The translations under genes were made by a program, and so were the position numbers. The notes beneath the pieces are model-generated. The model had not been told where the DNA came from and did not search any database. It saw only the letters and a list, made by a program, of their open reading frames with translations. Positions 24,601-36,700 of a stretch of DNA of 64,000 nucleotides are shown piece after piece. Origin of the DNA: Sanghuangporus weigelae. Its lineage: Eukaryota; Basidiomycota; Agaricomycetes; Hymenochaetales; Hymenochaetaceae. Every line of letters starts with the position of its first letter. Positions within the stretch are counted from its first letter, which is position 1. The DNA lies in assembly GCA_033182465.1 (NCBI GenBank), contig CP137323.1, forward strand, positions 2,108,001 through 2,172,000. Direction: 5' to 3'.

Positions 24601-26824
24601 GCGACCGATCTCGCAAAGCGTCCCTCACATATATCTCTCCGCCATATCGCTTTTGAATGGTGAATCACGCGTCGCGGACCATTACTCAAAGTCTCAACCG
24701 ATTGTCAAAGTGTATCAATATGGAAAGAAGTTACCAGCTCAATGTATTAAGATTTTGCAAGGTTCTTCCTGGGTCACGTCAGTCGTATTCTCCTCCGACG
24801 GGAGACGCATCGCCTCGGGCTCTGGTGATTCCACTGTCCGAGTTTGGGACCCTGATAGCGGTGAGGTCGTGTCAGGCCCATTCGAGGGACGGTTAATCAC
24901 TTTCTCGCCGGATGGGAAACGAGTTGCCTCGGCCTCATACGACTGTACTGTTCGCGTATGGGATGTTGAAAGCGGCGAACTTGTTTTGGGTCCGTTGGAA
25001 GACTGCGAAGATCTGGTCCATTCGATTATATTCTCTCCGGATGCGAATCGCATTGCGTGTTGCTCTCAAGGCAATGCAATCCATGTGTGGGATGCAGGTA
25101 GTGGCAAGCTAGTTGGGGATCTCTTTAAAGGATACAGAATAGAGTTCACTTCGGCTGCTTTCTCTCCAGATTGGATGCGCATTGCATTGGGCTCGTGGGA
25201 TGCAGGAATTCGTATCTGGGACACTGAGAGTGGCAAATTCGTCGTTGGTCCGTTTAAAGGGCACAGAAGTGAGGTCTTGTCGGTTGCCTTTTCACCTGAT
25301 GGGAGACGCATCGTTTCAGGCTCTAAGGACAGGTCAATTCGAGTTTGGGACGCCTATAGCGGCGAACAGCTCACTCGTCCGATGGAAGGTCATACTGGTT
25401 ATGTTATATCAGTTTCATTCTCTCCGGAAGGGAAGCGCATTGTTTCGGGCTCCGAGGATAAAACGATCTGTGTCTGGAACGCTGACCTCGGTGAACTAGT
25501 CGCCGGTCCATTCATAGGTCATACATCTTCGGTCTTATCTGTTGCGTTTTCTCCTGACGGAAAGCGTATTGTGTCGGGCTCTCAGGACAAGACAATCCGT
25601 ATCTGGGATGCGGAGAGCGGTAAAGTTGCCTCGCATGAACACCAGGCCCGCCCAGACCCAGTGAACTCGGTCTCCTTCTCGCCGGATGGAAAGCGTATCG
25701 CATCGGGCTCCACCAACCGTGGCATTCGCATCTGGGATGCTAAGAGCGGTGAGCTCATCTTAGGTGATTTCGGAGACTACTCAGACTCGGCTCAGTCGCT
25801 TGCGTTTTCTTCCGATGGGAAGCGCATCGCATCGAACTATGGATATAACTTCGTTGGAATCTGGAATGCTGGCAGTGGCGAGCTCACCGCAAGCCTCGAG
25901 AGACACAGAAGAGAAGTCTGGTCGATCAGGTTTTCACCTGATGGGAGGTTCGTTGCCTCGGGCTCTGGAGACAAGACAATCTGTATCTGGGATACCAGCA
26001 GTGGCAATCTGGTCGTGGGGCCACTTAGGGGCCATACAGACGAGGTCAACTCGGTTGCATTCTCTGCAGATGGGAGATTTATTGCCTCCGGCTCTGATGA
26101 TAGGACTATCCGTGTCTGGAATGCCAGCAGTGGCGAATCCGTCTCTGGCCCGTTCATGGGACACGCTGGGAGGATCATATCAATCGTGTACTCTCCAGAC
26201 GGGAAGTACATCGCATCGGGCTCTGCGGACAATACAGTACGTGTCTGGAATGCCAACAGCGGTGAGCTTTTCTCGGGCCCGTTCGAGTGGCACACAGATC
26301 AAGTTACATCGGTCGCGTTCTCTCCGAACGGGAAGCTTATCGCCTCCAGTTCCAACGACAAGACAATCTGCATCTCGACCGTTGATAACGGCCAGCTTGT
26401 CCTAGGTCCTCTCAAAGGCCACGCGGACATTGTCTTGTCGGTTGCTTTTGCTCCGGATGGGAAGGCTATTGTATCTGGCTCTGGGGACGGAACAATTCGT
26501 GTGTGGGACGTGCATCGCGCTGAGCTTAAGGCATCCTCATCCGATCTCAAGCATGCGAACGTTACCTCACTTGATCGAAGCTCAAGGGTGGCCAAGGAAG
26601 GCGTTATCTCGACATGGACCATGTCGGAAGACGGGTGGATCCTTGGTTCAAAAGGCGAACTATTGACATGGATTCCGGAGGATATGCGTTCAATGCTTTG
26701 GCGACCTCGGAATACTGCCGTATTTGGTCAAGGATTTTCGGTCAAACTGGATCTTTCGAACTCTCCGTTGGGCGAAGATTGGTGCAAGGGCTTTCCTTTG
26801 TCCGACGCCTCGGCTGCTAGATGA
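21628..26824 (+). CDS. C2-like / NACHT / WD40 STAND protein (NLR-like receptor), copy 2
   Basis: Nine exons (21628-21694, 21746-21881, 21930-22066, 22116-22366, 22422-22472, 22531-22729, 22782-22904, 22957-24489, 24540-26824) sum to 4782 nt, 1593 residues. Exons 2, 3, 4, 5 and 7 have exactly the same length as in copy 1. The chosen ATG aligns with that of copy 1; another in-frame ATG lies at 21592. NACHT motifs are intact: Walker A GAAGSGKST, Walker B LLIILDALDECG, sensor ILVTSRPE. There are again 14 WD40 repeats, but repeats 2-4, 8 and 9 are degenerate (for example GRLITFSPDGKRVASASYD has lost several residues at the start of a blade) while repeats 5-7 and 10-14 stay near consensus. The tail matches copy 1 (GELLTWIPEDMR, NSPLGEDW). 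Role as for copy 1; the sensing surface is probably different. Confidence 0.9.
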
Positions 26825-26984
26825 CGTTTCCATTTATTTATATTCTTAATTTTTATTGAATCAGCAGCTTTGTACAAGCATAAACCAGATGAATATGTAT
26901 TGAAGAGGAATGTTTCAACTGTAGCAGGACTGAGGATTCATTATCTGATCTGAAAGCCCATACTAAGATTGTTGACGATGAAGC

Positions 26985-27100
26985 GGATCTTTGACATCAA
27001 GCACGACCGACACAAATATCAAATCTTATCTATCCTCACAGGGCGGCTATTGTTCACAGCGTTTATCTTACAACTGCTTGTCGCAATAGTTTAGAAATTG
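26985..27100 (+). pseudogene. Fragment of a SUR7/PalI-like gene (unit 2)
   Basis: It aligns with the first-span region of the complete gene at 20155-20270 (CACAAATATC, then TTCACAGCGTTTATCTTACA and ACTGCTTGTCGCA) and stops in a premature stop context soon after. It is the counterpart of the fragment at 19350-19500 in unit 1. Confidence 0.6.
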
Positions 27101-27169
27101 ACATTATGATATGAATACTCCCACGCCCACGACTGTTGGACCAAGCCCTTCAATTGTCCAGTGCGGTCC

Positions 27170-28140
27170 TCAACGTATCGCATCTCAGCATTTATCCAGC
27201 CCGTTATGAATAAACTGTGTTCTTACCTCTTGCGCTCACCCTAGCGGTCCAGCTCTACGCCAAAAGTAGAGCCTACCTCTCGCAATCCTCCAGAGCTCGT
27301 ATCCACCGCACTACAGACGCAAGTATATCTTCCTAATTGTCCCATCATTATTCGTATTATTCACAGCGTTTATGTTACAGCGTGTACCGATGTAAGGTCT
27401 AGTGTACTTACTAAGTGCGGTGTGAACAGTCGACGACGAGGGATGGTCTTCCTATGGCAATAGAACTGAGTTATTGGTGTTTTTGGGTGTTCCGCCGTTA
27501 GGTGAGTGTAATGAGATCTATTCAGTTCAGGAATCAATTGCGCAGATCGCTGAGAAAAATAAGACAATTTATACGTAGTGTGGTTGACGTCGCAACTCTT
27601 ATTTCAAACGGTGGCAAACGTTCGTATCCACGACTGGGCGGGAAGTCAACGAACAATCCTCGTGTTGACAGACTATGCCGAACTCTTCACCGTCCTCGTC
27701 AAGGTGCTCACAGTCATCCTCATTCTACACCCCATTGTCTGTGCTGGTCTGACCCTCCTCGCTCACCTCCCTTCCTTACTCTCTTATATCCACGCATTCG
27801 CCGTCCTGCCTCCAATATTGACCGTGGCAAGTGCAGTTTACCGCGAGTGTGAGAACGGCAGCGGACATTGCGATTGTTGCTGATGCAAGAGCATGTCGGG
27901 GATGTCACGGCTTTCCATTTTTCTGTCGATTAGGGCGATACACCGTGGATAAGCCTCGTTGCGCCCGTTTTGCTCTGGGTCATCATCTCACCTGTCAGCG
28001 GTGATATATGGACGTCGTGGAGTTGGCCGGAGATTATAAATTCAGTACGTGCCTACTTTTGTGGTTTCTCCTCTCTTTTCGCTGATATATTTTCTCAGTA
28101 GAATTGATGATCCTAGATATCGCTTTAAAATGAAAGAAAT
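27170..28140 (+). pseudogene. Decayed second copy of the SUR7/PalI-like gene
   Basis: The whole of the intact gene at 20097-20992 and its upstream DNA (CTCAACGTAT, ATGAATAAA) can be followed here. The start codon is lost: the intact copy reads CGATGCAGCTC and this copy CGGTCCAGCTC near 27247. Later parts keep long readable pieces (VLTVILILHPIVCAGLTLLA; SYIHAFAVLPPILTVASAV) but in different frames, so at least two frameshifts are present, and the outer loop codons after the first span are partly deleted. The 3' part near 27900-28060 is also recognisable. It is a pseudogene of the host's own membrane gene, formed after the tandem duplication. Confidence 0.8.
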
Positions 28141-28512
28141 TGGAAAATGATTGCAAGGAAGCATGAGTTGCATTCCTGCCATCTTTCGTAAACGGCTTTT
28201 ACGACCTTACGAACTGTTATGACCTTGTCAGTTTTCGACAATAAACCTGATATTCTCCCTCATGCATGTTTTCTTTCGTTACCCCTACGCGACCGGAGAC
28301 TTGTTGTACTTCTTATTTTCTTTCTATAAATATGCACTTTGATCTGACTCGATCACAGGCGCATTATTTGCACAGCATATCAAAACCAGGATATTCAGGT
28401 TCCCACCACTCAGGTTCCTCCAAAATGAATACACGTCACTGGCACGAGGCGTTTCCTATATAAAACTATGCTATCTCGGACCCACCACCAAGCGCTCCTC
28501 CTATTTACCGAC

Positions 28513-31500
28513 ATGTCTCAATCTCGATCTCCACGGAGGAAAAAGAAGAGTATCTCAGCAACAACGCTCGCCGTCCATCATCACCTCCAATGCGATCTCT
28601 TCTTATACAATTCCTATCACGGACCCGTCGCATCCAATAGCTTTGGTTCCAAATCTAATCCCAGACTGAGAAAACGCACCGAACCTCCGGAACTACTTAA
28701 GGCAACGTTTTCCCGCGGTAACAGATGGGAAGAAACTTTATTTTCTTGGTTGGATCGAAAGAACCTCCTACTTCGCGTCCTTAGCAATGTCCTCTCAGGA
28801 AGGGAGATTGAAGAAATTATCGAGCTTGCTCTGGACGAGAGGGACCATTTTTATGTCGCTGGACTGAGCTTTGAACCGCCAGTGGGGGCGTTTGAGAGCA
28901 GGTATCACAGGGAAAGTGGGAAGAGGAGTGTTGTTGAGTTTGGAATCGCCAAGCCGGATTTGGTCGAAATTAGGAGGGATAATGACGGGACTATTTGGTG
29001 GAGGGTTATTGATGCCAAGTCATCTGCGGATGTGAAAGTAAGTCTTCTAGGTTAATTATCAACTCAAAAGTCTATTCATTTATTCTAACTCATTCTTCTT
29101 TTTTGTGTATTTTGTATGAACAGACGTCGCATCATGCTCAGATCTACTTCTACCACATATGCTTAGAAAGTCTGTTCCCGTCCCATTATCATCCCATGGG
29201 AACGGCAGCTGTCTGGATCCCGACATCCATCTATGGTGGCGGGAACACTTCAAGTTCCGCTTCCGAACCTTCCTTCGATAATCTCCGATCTATCGCAACT
29301 CCCCTCCTATCTTCACCTCTAGACGACTACCTCTTCAACAAAGTTCCTTATATTCTTGACCGTCAGAAGGAGGAAGTCAAATGGCACTTGAACCCTCTAT
29401 GCCGAGGATGCACTTATGAAAGAGATTGTACTGAGCGAGCAGTGCGGGATGGTGAACTGGGCGTAATGCCGAACGTGTCGATCCAGGATGCGGAGGTTCT
29501 GAGGTCGTTCTTAGCTATTTCTGGTAAACAGAAAACATCCCTGTCGTCCTCTTCTTCGTCTTCCTCTTCATCGTCGGCGGGCCTCTCGGATATGGAGGAT
29601 TTGTATAAGACTGTAAAGTCTAAATCCAAGATGTTAGAGATGCAGAAGAACCATGCATCGATATATAAGAAGGTGAAGAGGATCCTAAAATTCCAAGGCC
29701 ATATGAGTCCAGTAGTGGAAGCCGCTCGTACGAAGCAGATACAAGTGAGCGTCTTCGATTCTCAGCTTCGCATTCCCAACAACCAGGTGTACAGATGCTA
29801 ATCTCTAACTCCCGACACGGTCAGGTTTTGAAGAAACGCATCTTCGCACTCCCAAGAGAAGAAGACATAGCGATCATCATCTCACTCGTACTCGACCCAG
29901 CTACAAATGAAATCGCAGCATATTGCATCTCGACATACTCAAACCTCGATGCGTCAATCACACCAGGTTCACTGAGTGGGACTCGAGAAACTCTTATCAA
30001 TGACTTGGCGTCTATTTTACAATATATTCTCGATCTAAGCGAAGTGCGGAATGTACCCCCGCGTTCACAATGCTACGTATTCAATGCAGCGGAGCGTGCT
30101 GCGCTGCAGCGTACGCTCGTCGAAGCTGCGCTTACATCCGATAAACTCGACGACGATGTCCAAGATGCCGTTAGGACGTGTATTGGAGCGGTTTGTGAAG
30201 GTGCTGCGCTTCTTTCAACAACGTTCCAACCACTTGTACTCTCGGGCGCGCTCATGAACTTCCTCTCAAGAAAGAGTGGTGTATCGACTGCAGATTTAAA
30301 ATTGTGTCTGAGAAGACTTGGGTTGCCGAGTAGGAAGGGAACGGACGAGGAGTTGAGAAAGAGGATCAGGGACGAGCTGGAGAGGTTGAAGGACGGGGGG
30401 AAGAGGATACGCGGCTCAGGAATTGATAGTGCGGAGACACCGGAGAGTGAGCAGGCGAAAAGCCAGCGTGGCGAGATCGGTGCTCTTCCGCGAGTTGTCG
30501 TCGTGAAGAACGCCATCGAACAGCTCCTAGCATTACCTATACCTGGTTATTGGGATCTTTCAGGTTGTCATACTTTACTCAGAACCAGCTCGCTAGAATG
30601 TCCGACCGACGATGCTATCTACTCCGCCTTCATCGGGAATTGCCGAGAAGACCTTGACAAGATGATGAATGATCGGAATTTATGCATATATGAAGTTTTA
30701 TGCGAGGCGAGGAAGAGAGCGACAGGTGGACGGGCGGAGAAGACGGATATCCTAGTCAATGAGGCACGCGTTTTGGCGTCAGAGTTTATGGACCTGTGCA
30801 GTCAAGATCATCTGCGCAAACTTTTCTTTATGCAGCAGGTGCGTCATATCCATATCATCATGAACATGCATTCTTATATCAATTCGCTGCATGTAAGTTC
30901 GAAGTTCTCGCCAGACTCACCGCACTGTGGCAAGATCGCCTTGAAGGCTGCCTTGAGGCGCCTCGATTGGAATATAAATACTCCAACCGACTGCAGGATA
31001 ACACATGCCTGCACTATTTCGCTCTATCGTCCGGATACGTCGATTTCTCTTCCGACAAGGAGAAGTCTTTTTTCGGGTACCTCCTAACCGAAGACGTCGA
31101 TTCGGATCTCGAATTGCCTGTCGAGTCACTATTCGATGACCTAGCTGTAGTTAATCTCATTTTCCCACTGAACAAGTATCAACGCGTGAAGTGGAATCAG
31201 CAGCCTCCTGCAGTACAGGAGAGATTGTTCGTAGCTGACGTGCAAGATATAGTCGTTCGAAACTTCAAAACGTTCATTGTTCTTCGTACCTTCGGCGATT
31301 TCAACCTCCGTCTCAAACCCAAAACTAGATATCGGCTCTCTCCGCGACTCGTTGATTTCAACATAACCAAGATCCTGAGTACTTTACTCGAACTCGACTT
31401 ACACACTCCAGCGAATCCGGGATATATGCTGAAACCGCCGTTCTTGCAGCTATTCTCGGACGCAAAGGCATTCGCGAAGTTCTCGAGTGAGAGTGATCCA

Positions 31501-33443
31501 ACGGCGGAACGGTATTGGGCGAGAGAGGTGCAGATCCAGAGGACGTTTAGGGAGTTGAGTGGGCTCGGCAAGGAAGCGGCTGGGTCCTTGATGCTGAAGC
31601 CGTCTCAAGAACATGCACTTCGTAGGATTCTCAAATATAGGTTGTCGGTTATCTGGGGACCTCCGGGTAAGATTCCTTAAGTTCTGTACGAGACGCGACT
31701 TTGCTAATGTAGTCTCAGGTACAGGGAAGACATATACGATCTCATTGTCCTTACTCCGCTTGATCCAAATCAAGTCCGCAGATGACAACCCTCGTCGATT
31801 AATCATCTTCGTAACTGCGATGACACACGCAGCTATTGACGCTTGCGCGTCAAAGCTTAACGGCTTGATGCTGAACTACCAATCTCTCCCTGGTTTAGAT
31901 ACGGGCTGGATGAGGAACGTGTCTCTCGAACGCGTGATGTCTGGAGCTACGCATCCTGTCCCTGATAGCGAGAAAACATACATTTACGCAGGGACTGTGT
32001 ACCAGGCAAGTGTGTTGGTTGCCATCACCTTCCTCACATTGACCACCAGAAATTTAGCTATACTCATACTGTAAAAGAATAAAGCTCAAGGCGGACTGCA
32101 TCGTAATTGACGAAGCCGGACAGCTTGGTCTGGGTCCTGCATCGCTCGTCCTCAAGTCTCTTGAAAATGTCGGAAGAGTTATTGTAGCAGGAGACTCCGA
32201 GCAGCTTGCGCCGATCTTGACGACTCATATCCTCAAGTAGAGTCACGATTGTTTGGATCTATCCTTGATTGTTTGATGGCAAATACTGGAGATGAAGAAC
32301 TGTCGAAGGCAAACTCAGAGCCGGAAATAACGACATCTCTGTCTTACCATGACCATGGAACTGTTAGTACGATAGTACAGCTCACTGAGAACTTCCGGTC
32401 CGTCATGCTTTTCTTGAAGGATGGTTACAGCGAACTAACGTGACAAATGATATGCAGGTTGAATCCAGACCTCGGAGACTTCGTATCGACGATCTACAAG
32501 AGGTCTTTCAAACCGCAAAAGTCACAAAACGTAAAAGTGGCGAAGCAACTAGAAACCTTAGCAAACATCGAAGTCGATGAACAAGACACCACATACGCGA
32601 GAGCTCGAGACATCCTTGTTGCATTATCCTCCGCCATGCGCCGTCGATCTCAAAATATTCTGCAAGAGCCCAAACGTACTTCCAAAAGGCAACGACCACA
32701 AGATGTATACTCAGACTCAGACACAACCATCCCAGCACTGGACATCCGACCCATATCACTAGCTCTAATACGTCTCTCCGCTTCATCTGAATTTCCCGAC
32801 CAAATGGGGTACGAGATACATGTCCGCGCTGAAGCTACCTTCGCAGCAGCCCTCGTTCACCTGATTCAGGAAGCCGCCGGTCCGGATGAGACCATCTTCG
32901 TGGCGACGCCACATCGGGTCCAGCGTCAGGCTGTGAAAGATGCACTGCTCTCAAGAGTAGATAATCTCTCCGAGGCGTTCGGTGCCCTCCAGATTCAGGA
33001 TAATAAACCAGTTTTTGTTAGAGACAAGATCACCGTTGATACGATCGAACGCTTGCAAGGTATCTAGAAATCTATGCCTCACTGCTCTTCAGGATTTAGT
33101 GAAGCCGCGAGATCGAGCGTATGCTGATCGATGTCTACTTACAGGTTCAGAAGCTGCTTTCGTCATCTGCCTATTCTCACATACGTATTCGGGAAATGCG
33201 TCGACGGCAATTGATTTCCTACTCGAGCGCAGACGACTCAACGTAGCCATCAGCCGTGCAAAGACACTTTGTATTCTCGTAACGTCGAAGGAGGTCTTGC
33301 GTCCTTCAGTCCGGATATTTTCTAACCCGCAAAGTGCAAAGGGTTTTGCTTTTCTAAAAGCCTTCGAGGATAGGGCTTGGTCAGGGGATGCTACTGTCAA
33401 TCTGGACGAGTTGGCAGAAGCCGCTGGGCTCAAACAGGGATAG
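28513..33443 (+). CDS. RecB-type Fe-S nuclease / RNase H-like / SF1 (DNA2-NAM7-like) helicase fusion, with one apparent frame break
   Basis: About 1,400 residues. Exons begin at 28513, 29124, 29825, 30898, 31719 and 32058, with two more near 32457 and 33146. Exon 1-2 is a PD-(D/E)XK nuclease: a first Cys (HHHLQCDLFLY), KPDLV, VIDAKSS, HHAQIYFYH, then LCRGCTYERDC, the Cys set of a 4Fe-4S cluster as in Cas4, Dna2 and AddB. Next comes a region shaped like an RNase H-like exonuclease (ALPREEDIAIIISLVLDP) with weak catalytic residues. The helicase has Walker A GPPGTGKT split by an intron, IVIDEAGQ, VAGDSEQLAPIL, QLTENFR, and VAISRAK. This order resembles bacterial TM0106-type RecB nuclease-helicases. 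Exon 6 (32058-32397) is one base short of a whole frame: LAPIL and SYPQVESRLFGSIL near 32215-32235 lie in different frames. It is either a young pseudogene or a sequence error. An intron at 32006-32057 starts with GC. Confidence 0.82.
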
Positions 33444-33776
33444 ACAAAGCGAAATAATGTATATACCAGCCGTCAAGACAGGATCACCTACGCATTCATT
33501 GGATTGGATACCAATACACTCTATATATCAAGACAATAGATATTAAAAGAACATGAGAATGCGAACTCTATCAAGTTTGTTGCGTGTTTCAAGAAAATCC
33601 GGTACTACAATAGGAGGAAAGGAGGGTATGCGAGACAACAACACGGAATTGCAATCATATAGAAAAAGTTCCGCACAAGGGATGTTGGGAGGTATGGAAT
33701 ACGAACAGATGGTTGGTGCGACGCTACAAGACAAGAGAAAGAAAATAAAAGTGAGCAGGAACATGTTTTTGTTTTT
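33444..33776. other. Convergent spacer between helicase and TRK copy B
   Basis: This is the shared 3' flank of two convergent genes. Nothing coding is recognised. Confidence 0.5.
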
Positions 33777-36700
33777 CTATTGAGGTAACGTTTGAGATGA
33801 ATGAGAATCATGACTGGATCGTGGCGTAGCAACAGATGTCCCTTCCGCGGGTGAGTCCACTATCCTTTTCTCCTGGTTGAGATCTTCTGATTCTTGCCCA
33901 GGCTCCGCCTCGGGCTCGATTTCTTCGAGTATTCGTTCGGGTTTATGGGCATCTGGTTCTGTTACAGTAGTAATTTCGTTGTCCTCTGGGTATCCAACAG
34001 CTTTCTTAAACTCGAAGGGAAGCATCACTGCGCGGTCAATGGCGACTGGCAGTCCGCGATGTCGACCACGAATCATCACGGCAATGATGATGAGCTTTGA
34101 CAGAGGTGTTAGCGCGCCCGAAAAAGAGAAATTTCCCTGAGTGAATTGTATTAGCTAATATCGAAGTCAGGATGCAAAGTCGTTCGACGTACATAGGCAA
34201 CGCCTAAACTGAGTCCGACACCACCATAGGCGGATATTAATTCAAACACTGCAAGTGCGTCAGCATATAAATCGTATGGTGTAACCAGCAACGACCTACT
34301 TAGAGTAAAGATAGTAAACCACCTGTAATTCTCCTCGTCCTGGATCTTGCTGCGTTCGATGATACAGAGCAGAAACAAGGCCAGGCCAATCCACCACATA
34401 TCTAATCGCGTACTAGGGTCGACAATTATCCATTCCGCAGGCGCTGTGAATACTCACCGAATGCGAGTTGTCTACGAGCGTGCCACGCGAGGTAACGCCC
34501 CCAGACAGCCGACCGTGGACCCTCCATGCTTGGCTCGTTATCTTCATTGTCATCATCGAATATACCCAACGACTTCTCCTCGTATACGTTTGTCGAGCGA
34601 ACACTGAACATAACATAGGTTAGCAAGTGGTGATGGATCAAGTAAGGAGGAGTTACCTCATAGCGATGGGGTCTAAGTGGAAAGAAAGGAACAGAAATAA
34701 CGATTTCATGCAAGCATGGAATCAACGGAAGACACTCACAGACACTGACATACATCATCATCACGAACAATGTTCTGCGAATATATAAGCCAAAGGATTG
34801 CGAGTGCAACCTGAAAATTACTCACTGTACAGCGGGCGCAAGGTTCCCCAGAGATACAGTAGCAAACCCAGCCGCACGAACAGCGCACGATTGAAGTACT
34901 CCAATAGCGAAACGTACTCCGAGTGGGATAGCCTCCATTGTCGCGTTTCCAATATCGAGAACGAGGAAAAAGAAATAATCTGTGGCACTTGAGACGAAAG
35001 AAAACCGTTGGTCCAGAATTAAGGAAGCTTTAGATATGAGAAAGACTTACTTTAATATGATCACTATTGACAAGAGGAACCAGGTTTGTTGAGAGGGGAA
35101 AAGATAGATGAAACATCTTCGTGGATGGTCGAGTAGGAAGTGAAGAGTTTCGTTCAGACGTGAATCGATGGGAATGCACTTTGTAATGCACCAACTAGCA
35201 AACTTTGAGCAGGCAACAACAAACCAATCGAGAGCGCTACTCACATAGTGAAGCGCAAACTGATTAGAATACATCGTCGAGTTTAGGTCAGAGTGAGTTC
35301 AGTGAGTACATAGCAATGGCGTAGGGAACTCACAAGATAGGCTTTAAAAATGCGTCAATCGGAGTTGTTTATAGTGTCTAGCAAAATGCGGCACTTACAT
35401 ATGCAGTATTTCCAGCAAGAATAAGAATAACCATGACAAAAATGAGTGGATACGCTGTTTGAAATGGGATCATGGATTGATCCACCAGCGACAGGCCCGT
35501 ATTCGTGTATGCAGAAACAACCTGAAATACAGAGAACCAAGCCGATGGTATATGGCGATGCAGATTTGGAGGATTGAAATCACTTCCCCATCTTGGAATC
35601 GACATGTAGGGTGCGACTATCACAAAGGCAAGAAGTTGTAGAACAAAATGGTACTGCGAAAAATATAAGTTGATCTGCCAAAGGCCACGAGCCACAGTAG
35701 ACACTTACACATGCGACGATCCAAAGTAAGGCGGTTAATGCACGATATTCAACGCCCCCAAGTTCCTCCAGATTCTCCTCCGTTAGCAAATGAAATTGGG
35801 AATTTCTTCCCACGACTGCGTTGAAGGAGACGTAGTTGACTTGTCTGGCACTGCGATCTGTAGTCGTATTCGGATAGGTCGAGATCGTCTGCATGTTCGG
35901 TAAGGTAACCGTTCGGACAAGCTTTCGTTCCAGGTTGGGAAAGAAGAACCTAAACAAGCGCAGAAGCAGATCTGTTGGGTACGGAAACCCGCCATAGCCT
36001 CTGTGCTTGGTGCTTCGATCATGTGCCGACTCTCTGAATGATCGGTGACTTTGATGTGTAGTATATCGACGCGCCAAAGGCACTGCTCCCGGAGGAGCAT
36101 AATCTAGCCAGGCAATCTCAGAACGCAACCAACCGAGCTATCAAAGTCAAAGGCGCCTACCTCGATCATCGTGCACAATATCGCCCGCAACGCTATACCT
36201 TCGAGAAGCAGCCGGGCTACCGGATTGTTGACTCGCTGCGTTGGCAAGCACAGAAGGACGCCGATCACGAGACATTTTCCGTCCTCGAAGGTCATGATCA
36301 GGCGTTTTGAACTCTACAGTAAGAGTGTGGCCAAGAGGAACCCCTGTTCGCGTCGTAGTAGTAGCGCCATTCGGTAAAGTAGGTGTCCGTGGAAGCGTCC
36401 CAGTACGTGCAAGAATCGGAGCTCCTGGTCCGCTTGTCGCGCCAGTTGGTTCAGTATCCGTGATGGTCATCGTCCGAGGTGGCAGACTAAAAATTAATTT
36501 ATAACTTCGCGAAGCACAAAAGTCGAGAAACTTACGGTGCATGTACGGAATCCCTTTCCTGAAGTTCTGCCACCGTAACTGAGGCGGAGCGAGGTCGATG
36601 AGCAGGCGCGACCACTGGCTCCTCGGAGATCCAGCCATTGGGTCCAACGGGCTTTGGAGCATCATCCATCCGGCGAATCATCTCCGGTCGCAACTTTTTC

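Larger units (their letters stand above)
13872..28400 (+). repeat. Direct tandem segmental duplication: receptor gene + SUR7/PalI-like gene, two units of about 7 kb
   Basis: Unit 1 runs from about 13872 to 21285 and unit 2 from about 21628 to 28400. The receptor starts are 7756 bp apart and the stops 7737 bp apart. Exon number, order and phases of the two receptor genes are identical. The 3' flanks are also alignable (for example 19181-19250 with 26885-26945). The SUR7-like gene fragment, the SUR7-like gene and the DNA after it (about 21000-21285 with 28140-28400) are all repeated in the same order. The second unit is shorter downstream because of deletions in its membrane-gene part. Confidence 0.88.
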
